Shown here: in pieces, positions 17,101-26,864 of the stretch
How the letters are laid out: every line of letters starts with the position of its first letter
How positions within the stretch are numbered: the first letter of the stretch is position 1
Assembly (NCBI RefSeq): GCF_000745965.1
Contig: NZ_JQKI01000054.1
Coordinates: forward strand, 1 to 41,459
From: Edaphobacter aggregans DSM 19364
GTDB taxonomy: Bacteria > Acidobacteriota > Terriglobia > Terriglobales > Acidobacteriaceae
Direction of reading: 5' to 3'
DNA length: 41,459 nt
Translations under genes and position numbers: made by a program
Notes under the pieces: generated by a model
What the model saw: only the letters and a program-made list of their open reading frames with translations
Databases searched by the model: none
What the model was told of the DNA's origin: nothing

Positions 17101-17318
17101 ATGGCCCCCAACCCCCGTAGCGGTCCCTTTCGATTCAACAATTGATGGTGTATGAATCCGTTGGCTCCGCCGAGCCCCACCGCAATTGCGGACCCTACCA
17201 GGACCGATTTGCGGTCGTTCTCATCGAGGAAGTGCGGCGCGACCTCCCGAACCTCGTTAAAAACAGACTCCAGCAACTTGCGTTCATTCGTGTCCGGAAG
17301 GGCTTCGATCGTGTCCAT
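17082..17318 (-). CDS. Small hypothetical protein, possible gene remnant
   Basis: A 78-aa frame beginning MDTIEALPDTNERKLLESVF, with an amphipathic helical start and one short hydrophobic stretch (VLVGSAIAVGLGGANGF). I do not recognise it. The same frame continues upstream to 17537 past a single TGA (17343-17345), and that upstream part also looks protein-like (LAVEWSVREREIEVVSNPSG), so this could be the 3' half of a broken gene. Its last 15 codons overlap the IS110 remnant on the other strand. No clear ribosome-binding site. Low confidence. Confidence 0.28.
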   Translation of the reverse strand: MDTIEALPDTNERKLLESVFNEVREVAPHFLDENDRKSVLVGSAIAVGLGGANGFIHHQLLNRKGPLRGLGAIIFRPQ

Positions 17319-17676
17319 CCGTCCCTGCTGGCAAGAGCTGAGTCACCGGCCGAGGCATTCGAGCAGTGCTGGAGAAGGGACTGGCAGGACTCGGAGCCGC
17401 ACCTGCTTCCCGCCAAACACGTATCCGCTTGGATTCGAAACAACCTCTATCTCGCGCTCGCGGACGCTCCATTCGACCGCGAGGCCCCAGCGCAACCAAT
17501 TGAATATAAACGCCTTTATACCGTAAAAGGAATTCAATTGACGGTAAATTAACCTTGCTTGTCTTCGGATCGGTCATTTACTACGGACGAGTTTTGATTA
17601 GGCCAACTGCTCGCCTCTTGTTTCAGGCTGGGTTCGCTCCTTAGTCAGATCTGATCTCTCATTCTTGGAGGCTGCA

Positions 17677-20600
17677 GTGCACCACAATTCAAAAGACCGC
17701 CTCATCTTCGAACCTCTGGCCAATAGCTCCTGGATTCTTCGGTCGTTGGCTATCGCTCTCCTCCTTTCAAGTGCGTCGATATCTATTGCACAAAGAATTA
17801 CAGCTTCGCTTGGTGGAATCGTCCGCGACTCAAGCGCCGCAGTAATCCCCAATGCCAGGGTGTCCATCGCCAATACCGGAACCCAGGTGACGACAAAGAC
17901 TCAGACGAACGGCGAAGGACGGTTCGAGGTGTCCAATCTGCCGCCTGGACCCTACTCCGTCGCGGTGGACGCGTCGGGATTCAAGCGCCTCGTCCGGTCA
18001 GGTTTGGTATTGAACGTGGATCAGACCGCACAACTGGAAATTGTTCTGGAGGTGGGATCAGCCACCGATACAGTCCAGGTGAACTCGGTTGAGCCGCTGC
18101 TGGAAACTCAAAGTTCAGACATTGGACAGGTCATCGGCAACAGAAGCATCGAAAACCTGCCGCTGAACCAGAGGAATCCTTTTAGTCTGGTTCTCCTGGC
18201 TCCGGGCGTCACGGGATCGGTCAACGCAAGCTTTACGGGTCTTCAGTTCAACGTGAACGGCGCAAGGGCGGGAAATACCGACGTCCTTCTGGATGGAGTT
18301 CCAGCCACGCAAAGGTCCAGACCAGTAATTTTTCATCACAGTTCGGGAATGCTGCAGGCGGAATCATCAACATTGTTTACAAATCGGGGACGAACAATCT
18401 GCATGGGAGCGTCTACGATTACCTCCGCAATTCGTACCTGGATGCAAACAACTTCTTTGCCAACAAGTATGGATTCAAATTGCCTAGCTTCAAGCGGAAT
18501 CAGTTCGGTTTCAGCCTTGGCGGACCGGTGTACATTCCGAAGCTGTACAACGGTCGTAATAAAACGTTTTTCTTTGTTGACTATGAAGGTCTCCGGCAGG
18601 ACACAGCGACTTCCCCTACGGCAACAGTGCCGACGCTGGCCCAGCGACAGGGAGACTTTTCCGCAGTCACAACCAGTACCGGCGCACCGATTGTGATCTA
18701 CGATCCGGCCACGACCCAGAAGACTGTCTCCTCCTCAGGAGCCACAACCTATTCAAGAACAGCATTTCCTGGAAACAAGATCAATCCAAACCGTTTTGAT
18801 CCTGTAGCAGCCAACATTCTCAAGTATTTTCCGCTGCCGAATATTCCCGGCACGTTTGGAAAAAACAATTACTTCGCCAGCGGTTCGCAGCCTGTCTCGA
18901 TCAATCAATACGACATCAAGGTGGACGAGATTATCTCCGATCGTCAACGCTTGTCGTTCCGTTTCTCAAAGAGAAATCCAGTTTCGGGTTATGCTCACTT
19001 ATTTCCGGCTGACATTCAGATAGCACAGAATGCATCAACGGGATCTCAACCGGCGATTGGTGCGGGACTCGACTATACCTTTGCCAAGAGTCCAACATAC
19101 ATCTTCGAACTGCGGGCTGGTGTGAGCCACGTCTATTACAAGACGGCTACGGCCGCGGATGGATTCGACCCGACAGGATTAGGTTTTCCGTCCTATCTCG
19201 CATCCGCAGCAGTTGCGAGCTCTGCAACCGCGCTCACATTTCCTGGAATAAGCCCCGCAGGATATCTCGCAATCGGATCTGGCGGCCAGCAGGGCAAAGG
19301 ACAAGCCGGCTATTTGCAGGACTCGTTTCTTATCAACAACACGAAGGTGCTGACGCATCACACGCTGAACTTTGGCGGGGAATTTCGGATCCTGGCAAAT
19401 AACTCGAACCAGGATGGCCAATCGACCGGAGCCTTCAGCTTTGGCGCAAATATGACCCAGGGTGACAACGCTCTAACAGCTTCACCCACAAAAGGAGATG
19501 GGTTCGCCTCGTTTCTGCTCGGTCTTGGCTCCGGGAGCGTTATCCACTACTTCAAGATAGTCAATACGATCAGCCATTATTTTGCGGGTTACGTTCAGGA
19601 TGACTGGAAGCTGACCAATAAGCTGACTCTCAACCTTGGATTGAGATATGACCTATTTCGCCCAAGGACTGAGCGCCACGATCGAACAACTTATCTTGAC
19701 CTTTCCGTGCCATCTCCGCTCGCTGGAATGACTGGGATGGCCGGGTTGAAAGGCGGTCTGCAGTATGCCGGCGAAAACGGCAATCCAAGGAATACTACCG
19801 ACCCGAATCACAACAACTTCGCCCCTCGATTTGGATTCGCTTATCACCTGACGAACCCGATGGTCATTCGCGGCGCGTTTGGGATCTATTTTGCCGATAG
19901 CCCGAATCAGGCAGCGTCTACTGTTCAGAACACGGGATATCGAGCCACGACCACCTATTACGGTACTCTGGATGGAGCCACGCCTAATAACTATCTCTCC
20001 GACCCATTTCCCGGAGGGTCGTTTGTCCCGCCGACAGGGAGCTCCGCCGGTCTTCTTACAGGGACAGGAGGCGCAATCGTTGCTGGCCGGCGCCATCAGC
20101 CCTCTCCGTACTCGGAGAACTATCAATTCGGCATCGAATACCAGCTTCCGGCGGACTGGCTGATCGGTGTCAACTATGTCGGAGCCCATGGTCTGCAACT
20201 GCCGTATAGCCCGAGCTACAACCAGCTTCCCGACTCAGCGCTTGCGTTGGGAGCTAAGCTGCTGGAAACCGTACCGAATCCATTCCAGGGGAAGGTCCAA
20301 ATCTCCGGACCGCTCTCGGGGGCCATGGTTCAGAGGCGATATCTGCTCGCACCGTATCCGCAGTTTACGACTGTCAACGGCTATCAGGATATTGGGGCCA
20401 TCTCCCACTACGATTCGGTGCAGGTCCGTCTGGAAAAGCGTTTCACCAGAAACGCTACGCTTCTTCTCGCATACACAGGCGGCAAGTCGCTGGACGATTA
20501 TTCCATCAGCAATTCGAACTTTGGCTCGAATGGTGTTTACCAAGATGCGAGTATTCCTCTCAGGCAGGACTCGTATTCTCTCTCTACGTTCGACATATCT

Positions 20601-21149
20601 CGCAACTTGGTTGTAAGCGGCGTTTACAGCCTACCATTTGGCCATGGCGAACGGTTTGGAAACAACTGGAACCGCGTCGTAGACGCGATCCTTGGAGGAT
20701 ACCAGTTCAATGGGATCTTCTCTGCACATAATGGGACACCACTCGCGTTCTCTGCGAGTAATGTCGCCAATATCTTCAACCCAGGGGAACGTCCTAACTG
20801 GAACGGTCAGAATGCAAGCCTTGGAGGTTCGGTGGAGAGCAGGTTGAACAAGTACTTCAACACAGCAGCTTTCTCACAACCAGCAACGTACACCTTCGGA
20901 AATATGTCGCGGACTTCGGGCTACCTCCGCAATCCAGGCTTACGGAATCTCGACATCTCACTATTCAAACAATTTTCCGTAACGGAGAGATTCAAAGCGG
21001 TTCTACGGGGCGAAGCGTTCAATGCGTTCAATACGCCAGCCTTTTCAGGGCCAGACACGAACGTGTCAAGCGCAACCTTTGGCGGTAATATCTCATCGCA
21101 AGTCAACTCACCACGTCAGATCCAGGTCGCGTTGAAGATCTTATTTTGA
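17677..21149 (+). pseudogene. TonB-dependent receptor, broken by out-of-frame deletion
   Basis: Second large receptor of the carboxypeptidase-regulatory type. The GTG at 17677 has GGAGG 5 nt upstream and opens a signal peptide (SLAIALLLSSASISIAQ). The regulatory domain (ASLGGIVRDSSAAVIPNARV) and plug start (GARAGNTDVLLDGVPATQ) are in frame 1 up to about 18312. The protein then continues in frame 3 with VQTSNFSSQFGNAAGGIINI and KSGTNNLHGSVYDYLRNSYL to the barrel end (QIQVALKILF, 21149). Family members normally have about 20-30 residues between these blocks (a SPSVDAVQEFK-like stretch), so a deletion of that size that also shifts the frame is inferred. It heads the unit with the GH31 gene. Confidence 0.85.
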
Positions 21150-21265
21150 ACAGCGAACATAAGATGCCCGCGCACATCAGAAGCGCACGGGCCCAGATTT
21201 CATTGGCTTTGTTGGCCTCCGGCCTTTACCTTGCCGACGCTCATTTCAGATAGAAAGAAATCTCT

Positions 21266-24139
21266 ATGACGTTTAAGAAAAGTGCGCTTCAGAAAGCAGT
21301 CCAGATGAGAGAAGCAATCCACCCATTCGCATCATTCCGGCAGTGGAACCTATTCATAACAGCGTTGATACTCGCCCTGCTGGCGCCTCTCTTTGTCCAT
21401 GCACAAGATGGGAACCGGCCTTCTGCCGAGATCGCAGCGGGGATAAGCGCTGGGGGAAATATCTCTCTGGCGATGACCTACTCCGCCATCGCCGACCCGA
21501 GAGCCGTCGTTCTCTCGGGCCATGCGCGATTTACCGTCCTCACGCCACAGTTGATCCGCATGGAATGGGCAACAGACGGCCACTTCGAAGACCATCCGTC
21601 GATGGTCTTCCTCAATCGGCGGCTCGCGGTTCCGGAGTTTAAGGCCACGCACAAGGGAAAGAACCTCACCATCGAGACGAGCGCTCTCCGCCTTCGCTAT
21701 ACGGCGAACGGCGATAGCAAATTCAGCCCGACGAATCTGACTATCACGCTGACAGATTTCCGCACTGGCGGGGAGCCCGTCGTCTGGTATCCCGGACTCG
21801 CCGACACCGGCAATCTGCAAGGAACCACACGTACGCTTGATGGCGCGAGAGGCGACAAGATTAAGGAACCGATTGAGCCCGGGCTGCTCTCTCGTAACGG
21901 ATGGACGCTGGTCGACGACTCTGCCCGACCGCTCTTCGACTCCGACGACTTCACCTTCGCGCAGGGGGAACGAAGCCCTTGGCCGTGGATTGTTTCGCGG
22001 CCCGCAGGGGATCGACAGGACTGGTATTTCTTCGGCTACGGCCACAGTTACAAGCAAGCTCTCGCAGACTATGTTCGCGTAGCGGGGCGCATCCCTTTAC
22101 CGCCGCGCTTTGCCTTTGGGGCCTGGTCGTCCCGTTATTGGGCCTACAGCGATCAGGAGCTTGAAGATCTTGCGGGCAACTTCCGAGAGAACGACACACC
22201 GCTCGACGTGTTCGTGATCGATATGGACTGGCACAATACCTTGGGCATGCACTTTGACAAGATGGACCAGTCAGGCCATAAGCAGGGCTGGAGCGGATAC
22301 TCGTGGAATCCACTGCTCTTTCCAGATCCATCATCCTTTCTCGGAAAGTTGCACCGGCAGGGTCTGAGGACCACTCTTAACCTGCATCCGGCCTCTGGCG
22401 TTCAGCCTTGGGAGACCCAGTACTCAGCAATGGCTGAGGCTATGGGCCAGAACCCTGCAGAGAAGAAGTACGTTCCATTCAATATCACCGATAAGAAGTT
22501 CGCCCAGAACTATATGGATATCCTGCATCACCCGCTTGAAAAGCAGGGTATCGATTTCTGGTGGCTCGACTGGCAACAGGAAAGCAATACTGGGATAAGC
22601 AACATGAATCCCACGTGGTGGCTCAACTACGTTCACTTCAGCGATCAACAGCGCGAAGGCAAGCGTCCTCTGCTCTTCCATCGATGGGGCGGCCTCGGGA
22701 ATCATCGTTATCAGATCGGATTCTCCGGAGACACCATCTCGTCGTGGGATTCACTTGCTTACCAGCCGTGGTTTACGTCGACAGCGGCAAATGTTGGCTA
22801 CGCTTACTGGAGCCATGACATCGGCGGGCACATACCCGGTCCAGTGGGTCCGGAGCTTTATGCGCGCTGGGTCCAATTTGGGGCATTCAGTCCAATCCTG
22901 CGGACGCACACGACGAAGAGCCCCGATGCGGAACGGCGCATCTGGGCGTATCCCGAACCATACTCAAGCATTCTGCGCTCTACCTTTCAGCTTCGCTATG
23001 CTTTGGAACCTTACATCTATACCGAAGCACGCCGCACCTACGATACCGGTACCGCCTTCGTGCATCCGCTCTATTATGACTATCCGGAAGCCGCCGAGGC
23101 TTATAGCGACAAAGGAGAGTATGCATTTGGCGACTCTATGATCGTCTCGCCGATCACTCATGCCGTTGATCCCTCGACTCAGTTAGCGAAGCAAAGTGTC
23201 TGGATACCAAACGGAGAGTGGATCGAATGGACTTCGGGCAAACATCTCTCGGGTCCTGCAATGGTGGAACGTTCGTTCTCGATTCGTCAGGTCCCGGTCT
23301 ATCTGCGCGCCGGCGCAATTGTTCCAATGCAGCCGCCCATGCAATATACCGGCCAGAAGCCTGTCGACCCTCTCATCCTGAATGTCTGGCCGCTGGCTGA
23401 TGGACAGTCTTCGTCTTACACACTTTACGAAGATGGCAGTGAGTCAGAGGCTTATAAGCGTGGTGTCTTCGCGCTTACGCCTATCTCTGCGACGCAAAAT
23501 GGCGATACGCTCACGGTTGAGATCACGCCTGTTCGGGGCAACTATCCCGGCATGCCGTCGAGTCGTGGCTATGAACTACGCTTACCCGCCGACTGGCCAC
23601 CTGAAGCTGTTTCAGCCAACGGACGGGCACTCACCTTTCGACCCTCAGACTCAAACACGCCTGGGTGGGGCTATGACGGAAACACTCTCTCGACCATCAT
23701 TCTTGTCGCTTCGCATCCTTTAACAGAGGAGGTCCGCATCGAAGTTCGTCGTGCTCCAGGTTCTCTGTCGGCACGCACAAAGCTGGATGGGTTTGGCGGA
23801 GCTGTCGTTCGGCTCCACTCCGCCTATGACACCCTCAACCAGGAATGGCCCTTTGCATGGTCCCCCGATCCTCTGATCGAAGCGTGGCAGACGGGCGACC
23901 GAATCAGCTACCGCCCTGAAACAGCGCGCGAGGAGCTATCCCATTTTGCCCAAAGGTACTCTGCTGCGAAGGCTTCCGTGCAACAACTCCTTGATCCGGT
24001 CGCACATCTTCCCAGCGATCAACTTTCAAAGCAGCTGGTAAAGTACAACAGCAGCGAGATCGCCCCCGAACGCGCCCAACATTACCGGGTGTCCTTAGAA
24101 TCTGCACTAGCTCAACTGAAGGATGGCACACCGCAATGA
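21266..24139 (+). CDS. GH31 alpha-glycosidase, exported
   Basis: Family 31 glycoside hydrolase, 957 aa, retaining alpha-glycosidase. A signal peptide follows a long n-region (LFITALILALLAPLFVHAQ, cleaved near residue 47). An N-terminal beta-sandwich (about 50-260) precedes the catalytic barrel. The predicted nucleophile is Asp435 in FWWLDWQQE and the acid/base Asp489 in IGFSGDTISSW; DVFVIDMDWH and YWSHDIGGH also fit. A DUF5110-like beta domain follows (TLYEDGSESEAYKRGVF), then a C-terminal helical extension (about 860-957). The nucleophile motif differs from the KTDFGE form of classical alpha-xylosidases, so substrate is left open. It starts 116 nt after the broken receptor and is probably co-transcribed. 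A second possible start is the ATG at 21305. Confidence 0.92.
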   Translation: MTFKKSALQKAVQMREAIHPFASFRQWNLFITALILALLAPLFVHAQDGNRPSAEIAAGISAGGNISLAMTYSAIADPRAVVLSGHARFTVLTPQLIRMEWATDGHFEDHPSMVFLNRRLAVPEFKATHKGKNLTIETSALRLRYTANGDSKFSPTNLTITLTDFRTGGEPVVWYPGLADTGNLQGTTRTLDGARGDKIKEPIEPGLLSRNGWTLVDDSARPLFDSDDFTFAQGERSPWPWIVSRPAGDRQDWYFFGYGHSYKQALADYVRVAGRIPLPPRFAFGAWSSRYWAYSDQELEDLAGNFRENDTPLDVFVIDMDWHNTLGMHFDKMDQSGHKQGWSGYSWNPLLFPDPSSFLGKLHRQGLRTTLNLHPASGVQPWETQYSAMAEAMGQNPAEKKYVPFNITDKKFAQNYMDILHHPLEKQGIDFWWLDWQQESNTGISNMNPTWWLNYVHFSDQQREGKRPLLFHRWGGLGNHRYQIGFSGDTISSWDSLAYQPWFTSTAANVGYAYWSHDIGGHIPGPVGPELYARWVQFGAFSPILRTHTTKSPDAERRIWAYPEPYSSILRSTFQLRYALEPYIYTEARRTYDTGTAFVHPLYYDYPEAAEAYSDKGEYAFGDSMIVSPITHAVDPSTQLAKQSVWIPNGEWIEWTSGKHLSGPAMVERSFSIRQVPVYLRAGAIVPMQPPMQYTGQKPVDPLILNVWPLADGQSSSYTLYEDGSESEAYKRGVFALTPISATQNGDTLTVEITPVRGNYPGMPSSRGYELRLPADWPPEAVSANGRALTFRPSDSNTPGWGYDGNTLSTIILVASHPLTEEVRIEVRRAPGSLSARTKLDGFGGAVVRLHSAYDTLNQEWPFAWSPDPLIEAWQTGDRISYRPETAREELSHFAQRYSAAKASVQQLLDPVAHLPSDQLSKQLVKYNSSEIAPERAQHYRVSLESALAQLKDGTPQ

Positions 24140-24163
24140 AGTGAGCTTGGCACCAATTTCCGC

Positions 24164-24570
24164 TCAGGAGTTTATGGGGGTGCTTCTCGTAGCAATGACG
24201 TCGAATTTGCTCGGTGCACCTTGCAGCGAGTGAACACGAAGAAAAATTTCAATCGCCAGCGATTTGCCAGCGTCCTGATTATTCACTCTACGTAAGAGCG
24301 GAACAGATAAGTCTCCATCGAAGACAAGTTGCGCGGCCGCTTCGTTAGAGTCCATCACGGATCCATTGAGAAGAAGAACATAACCCGTCTTGGTTAGATT
24401 AGGGACAAGCGCGATTCAACATAGCTCAGGTAATCCCCCTGGGGCTGCTGTTGATTGGAATAGGTCTTCTGCTCACCACTTTGAGGATTCTTGTTCACAA
24501 AATGAAACAGATGGGTTTGTTTATCTTCTTCAAGGGCGAAGTTGAGTTGAGGTTCAAAGAGGCAGACAGG
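24164..24570 (-). pseudogene. C-terminal remnant of an acidobacterial hypothetical protein
   Basis: Two overlapping frames join into one protein-like tail: FVNKNPQSGEQKTYSNQQQP then, after a 1-nt shift near 24390, NLTKTGYVLLLNGSVMDSNE and AIEIFLRVHSLQGAPSKFDV. The pattern (NxxPxxGExxxY, then TGxVLLLxG, then TEAA-like) resembles, from memory, the ends of large acidobacterial proteins of unknown function. The N-terminal part is not found, and no function is claimed. It is transcribed in the same direction as the two broken frames upstream at 24587-25302. Confidence 0.5.
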
Positions 24571-24586
24571 CCGCCTCGGATGGCGC

Positions 24587-25060
24587 TCATTTCTGGAAAA
24601 GTTTCCAGAGCGAGGACTTCTCGGCGAAGATGACGAGCTTGCGTTTGATCGTCTCACTCTTGGCACGTCCGCAGCTATTGGGTACTGTAGCACGCTCTTG
24701 GAAAACCCTAGCGAGAGAGACGTAAGGATCGACACCGCTCTCTACCTTTCGGCATGTGGTCCACCATTCGGTCGCCACGAACACTTCCGCTTCAGGCGGA
24801 AGATCAACGTTGATGTCTCCCTAAGCATCGGTCGTGTATTCGGTGGCGTTTTCATGCCCCTTGATGGCAACCGATACTTTCTGATTTGCGACGCGTTCCC
24901 CGTTCTTCGCGTTCAGGACGCGAATTTGGATTCGCAATGTGGTTTCACTGGAAGCTTGCAGGCACAGAGCAAACAAGGCCATGGACCTGCAATCAACGTC
25001 GGAAGGTGATTGAGTTTCCTTCAGCGAAAAATCACTGTAGGCAGTACGAGTTGTCGTCAA
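24587..25060 (-). pseudogene. Putative exported hypothetical protein with internal TAG
   Basis: One frame is interrupted by a single TAG at 24821-24823: the first part ends VSVAIKGHENATEYTTDA and the same frame continues GDINVDLPPEAEVFVATEWW to a stop at 24587. A codon such as GAG or CAG at the TAG would restore about 157 aa. The first part has a short hydrophobic leader (MALFALCLQA) and a beta-rich segment (TTLRIQIRVLNAKNGERVAN), suggestive of an exported Ig-like domain. The ORF opens with TTG overlapping the stop of the upstream frame (TTGA). Function unknown. Confidence 0.45.
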
Positions 25061-25302
25061 AAATGAAAGCTCGTGAACTCATCCCGAATCCGCAGAAGCA
25101 CATCACCCACTCTTTCTTTGGTGCCGCTGTGAATTCCTTGCTTCATTGACTGCAATGCGAAACCGCCGAAAAGGGAGCCATCCCCCAACTCAGTGAGACA
25201 AAACTCGGCCCCCTTCCAACGGCCCCTTTGAGAGCGATTGTCAAGAACAATGGCCGAGGCTAAAATCTCGTCGGGCCCGAGGGAGTGCATCGCCCCATGC
25301 AA
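25057..25302 (-). CDS. Small hypothetical protein
   Basis: An 81-aa frame (MHSLGPDEILASAIVLDNRS at its start) with mixed helix and strand character. Not recognised. It ends in TGA overlapping a TTG that opens the next frame, and its N-terminus overlaps the start of the plus-strand receptor stub. It may be a fragment or part of a two-gene unit with the broken gene downstream. Confidence 0.3.
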   Translation of the reverse strand: MHGAMHSLGPDEILASAIVLDNRSQRGRWKGAEFCLTELGDGSLFGGFALQSMKQGIHSGTKERVGDVLLRIRDEFTSFHF

Positions 25303-25593
25303 ATCGTTGAAGAGAGAGAATTCTCGATTCGCGACCTGACGAAAAGAAATTCGTCAGCAGTGGTCGTGTTCGGTCTCTTTTTATGCCTACTAACCCCTTA
25401 TACTCAGGCTCAAATCACAGCCGCGGTAACTGGCACTGTCAAGGACAAGAGTGCCACTCCAATTCTTGACGTAGAGATGATTCTTCAGAACGCCAACACA
25501 GGCGTCTGCCGAGTGTCTGGATGCGGAAAAAAGGAAGTGAGTTGCTGGAGAACTCACCCGAAAATCGCGATCGTTCCAGGAACATCTTCATGA
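25297..25593 (+). pseudogene. TonB-dependent receptor N-terminal stub
   Basis: Signal peptide (SAVVVFGLFLCLLTPYTQAQ) followed directly by the first strands of a carboxypeptidase-regulatory-like domain (ITAAVTGTVKDKSATPILDV, then EMILQNANTGV). Similarity stops at about 25503, after roughly 70 residues; the rest (CRVSGCGKKE onward) is unrelated filler to the stop. The barrel is entirely gone. The junction sits just before the sugar-binding/kinase chimera, suggesting that one deletion event joined them. Confidence 0.7.
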
Positions 25594-26864
25594 ACATCCG
25601 CGGGTCGGCGCATCGTCCATTGCAGAATACATTGACCTTCATCATTGTCCTGCTCTTTTGCATTATCTCTGGCTGTCGCAAACCCGCCCCGGCACCCGTA
25701 ACTGTAACCTTTCTGGATCAGGAGTGGTCGCAGCCGGACGAATTGTCCAGAGCAGAGCGCGAATCCCGGGAGTTCACCAGGGAAACTGGAATTGCCATCC
25801 AGCACCCGCCGGTTCCCGAAACCTTGTTCTCTGCGCTCCCGCAGCAGGCCCAACTGGACCTGCTGCGTAGGTTGTTACAGGAGGGCGGCCCCAGTCCGGA
25901 TGTCTTGGGTATTGATGTCATCTGGCCGGGAATTCTCGCAGACCATCTCATGGATCTGCGGCCTGATTTTGCCACCGAACTTTCGTCACAGGATCCCCAA
26001 TTGGTCTCCAGCTACACAGTGCATGGCAAGGTGGTGGCTGTACCTTATCATGCTCACGTCGGCGTTCTCGCGTTTCGAACCGATCTACTCCGGCAGTACG
26101 GGTATAGCCATCCTCCGGAGACATGGGATGAACTGGAAGGCATGGCCGCCCGGATTCAGGCGGGTGAACGCACACGTATCGCGCGGGAACTGCACGATAG
26201 TCTACTTCAGAGTCTGCATGGATTGATGTTTGAGTTTCAGGCAGCCCGCAACATGTTCCCCAAGCGGCCGGAAGAAGCATTGCAGGCTCTCGATGGCGCC
26301 CTCATGGGAACTGAGTGGGCGATCACCGAGAGCCAGGACGCCATCGAAAACTTGCGCGGCACTGAGACGCCCGAGCGAGATCTCGCACAGCTGGTAAAGA
26401 TGGTGGGAGAGAACTTGGTGGCCTCGCGACATTCGGACCATGATTCCCCGGCCTTCGGACTCACCGTTGAGGGCCAGCAACGAGAGTTAACTCCGGTCAT
26501 TCGGGATGAAATCTACTGCATCGCACGCGAAGTGTTGCGGAATGCCTTCCGGCACGCACAGGCTCGCCGGATCGAGACGGAGATTCTGTACGACGAAGAC
26601 CAGTTTCGGTTGCGTGTGCGGGACGATGGAAAAGGCATGGATCCGCAAGTCCTGGAGAAAGGCAGCCGTCCTGGACACTGGGGTTTGCGAGGCGTTCGCG
26701 AGCGAGCACAGCAAATAGGTGCGAAACTGGATGTTTGGAGTCAAGCGGGAGCGGGAACAGAAGTTCAACTGGCCGTTGCTGCTTCGGTAGCCTACCAAAA
26801 GACGTCGGGGCGCTCCGGATTCGGATGGTTTCAAAGGACTGGAAATCATGAGCGTCGACCCTAG
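25590..26864 (+). CDS. Chimera: sugar-binding lipoprotein N-half fused to histidine kinase
   Basis: 424 aa from ATG 25590. Residues 1-29 are a lipoprotein signal (TFIIVLLFCIISGC, lipobox Cys29). Residues 30 to about 193 match the first half of a family 1 extracellular solute-binding protein (VTVTFLDQEWS, SPDVLGIDVIWPGILADHLM, VHGKVVAVPYHAHVGVLAFR, HPPETWDELEGMAARIQAGE). At about residue 194 (base 26169) it passes in frame into a NarL-class histidine kinase: RTRIARELHDSLLQS with phospho-His202, then RDEIYCIAREVLRNAFRHAQ, RVRDDGKGMDP and GHWGLRGVRERAQQIGA. No membrane segment separates the halves, so an exported N-half would place the kinase outside the cytoplasm. Probably a deletion product of two genes; overlaps the regulator gene by 17 nt. 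Confidence 0.8.
   Translation: MNIRGSAHRPLQNTLTFIIVLLFCIISGCRKPAPAPVTVTFLDQEWSQPDELSRAERESREFTRETGIAIQHPPVPETLFSALPQQAQLDLLRRLLQEGGPSPDVLGIDVIWPGILADHLMDLRPDFATELSSQDPQLVSSYTVHGKVVAVPYHAHVGVLAFRTDLLRQYGYSHPPETWDELEGMAARIQAGERTRIARELHDSLLQSLHGLMFEFQAARNMFPKRPEEALQALDGALMGTEWAITESQDAIENLRGTETPERDLAQLVKMVGENLVASRHSDHDSPAFGLTVEGQQRELTPVIRDEIYCIAREVLRNAFRHAQARRIETEILYDEDQFRLRVRDDGKGMDPQVLEKGSRPGHWGLRGVRERAQQIGAKLDVWSQAGAGTEVQLAVAASVAYQKTSGRSGFGWFQRTGNHERRP

Noticed and set aside
17142..17552. 136-aa plus-strand frame before the second receptor
   Set aside because: No family pattern; the minus strand over the same bases looks slightly more protein-like, and neither is convincing.
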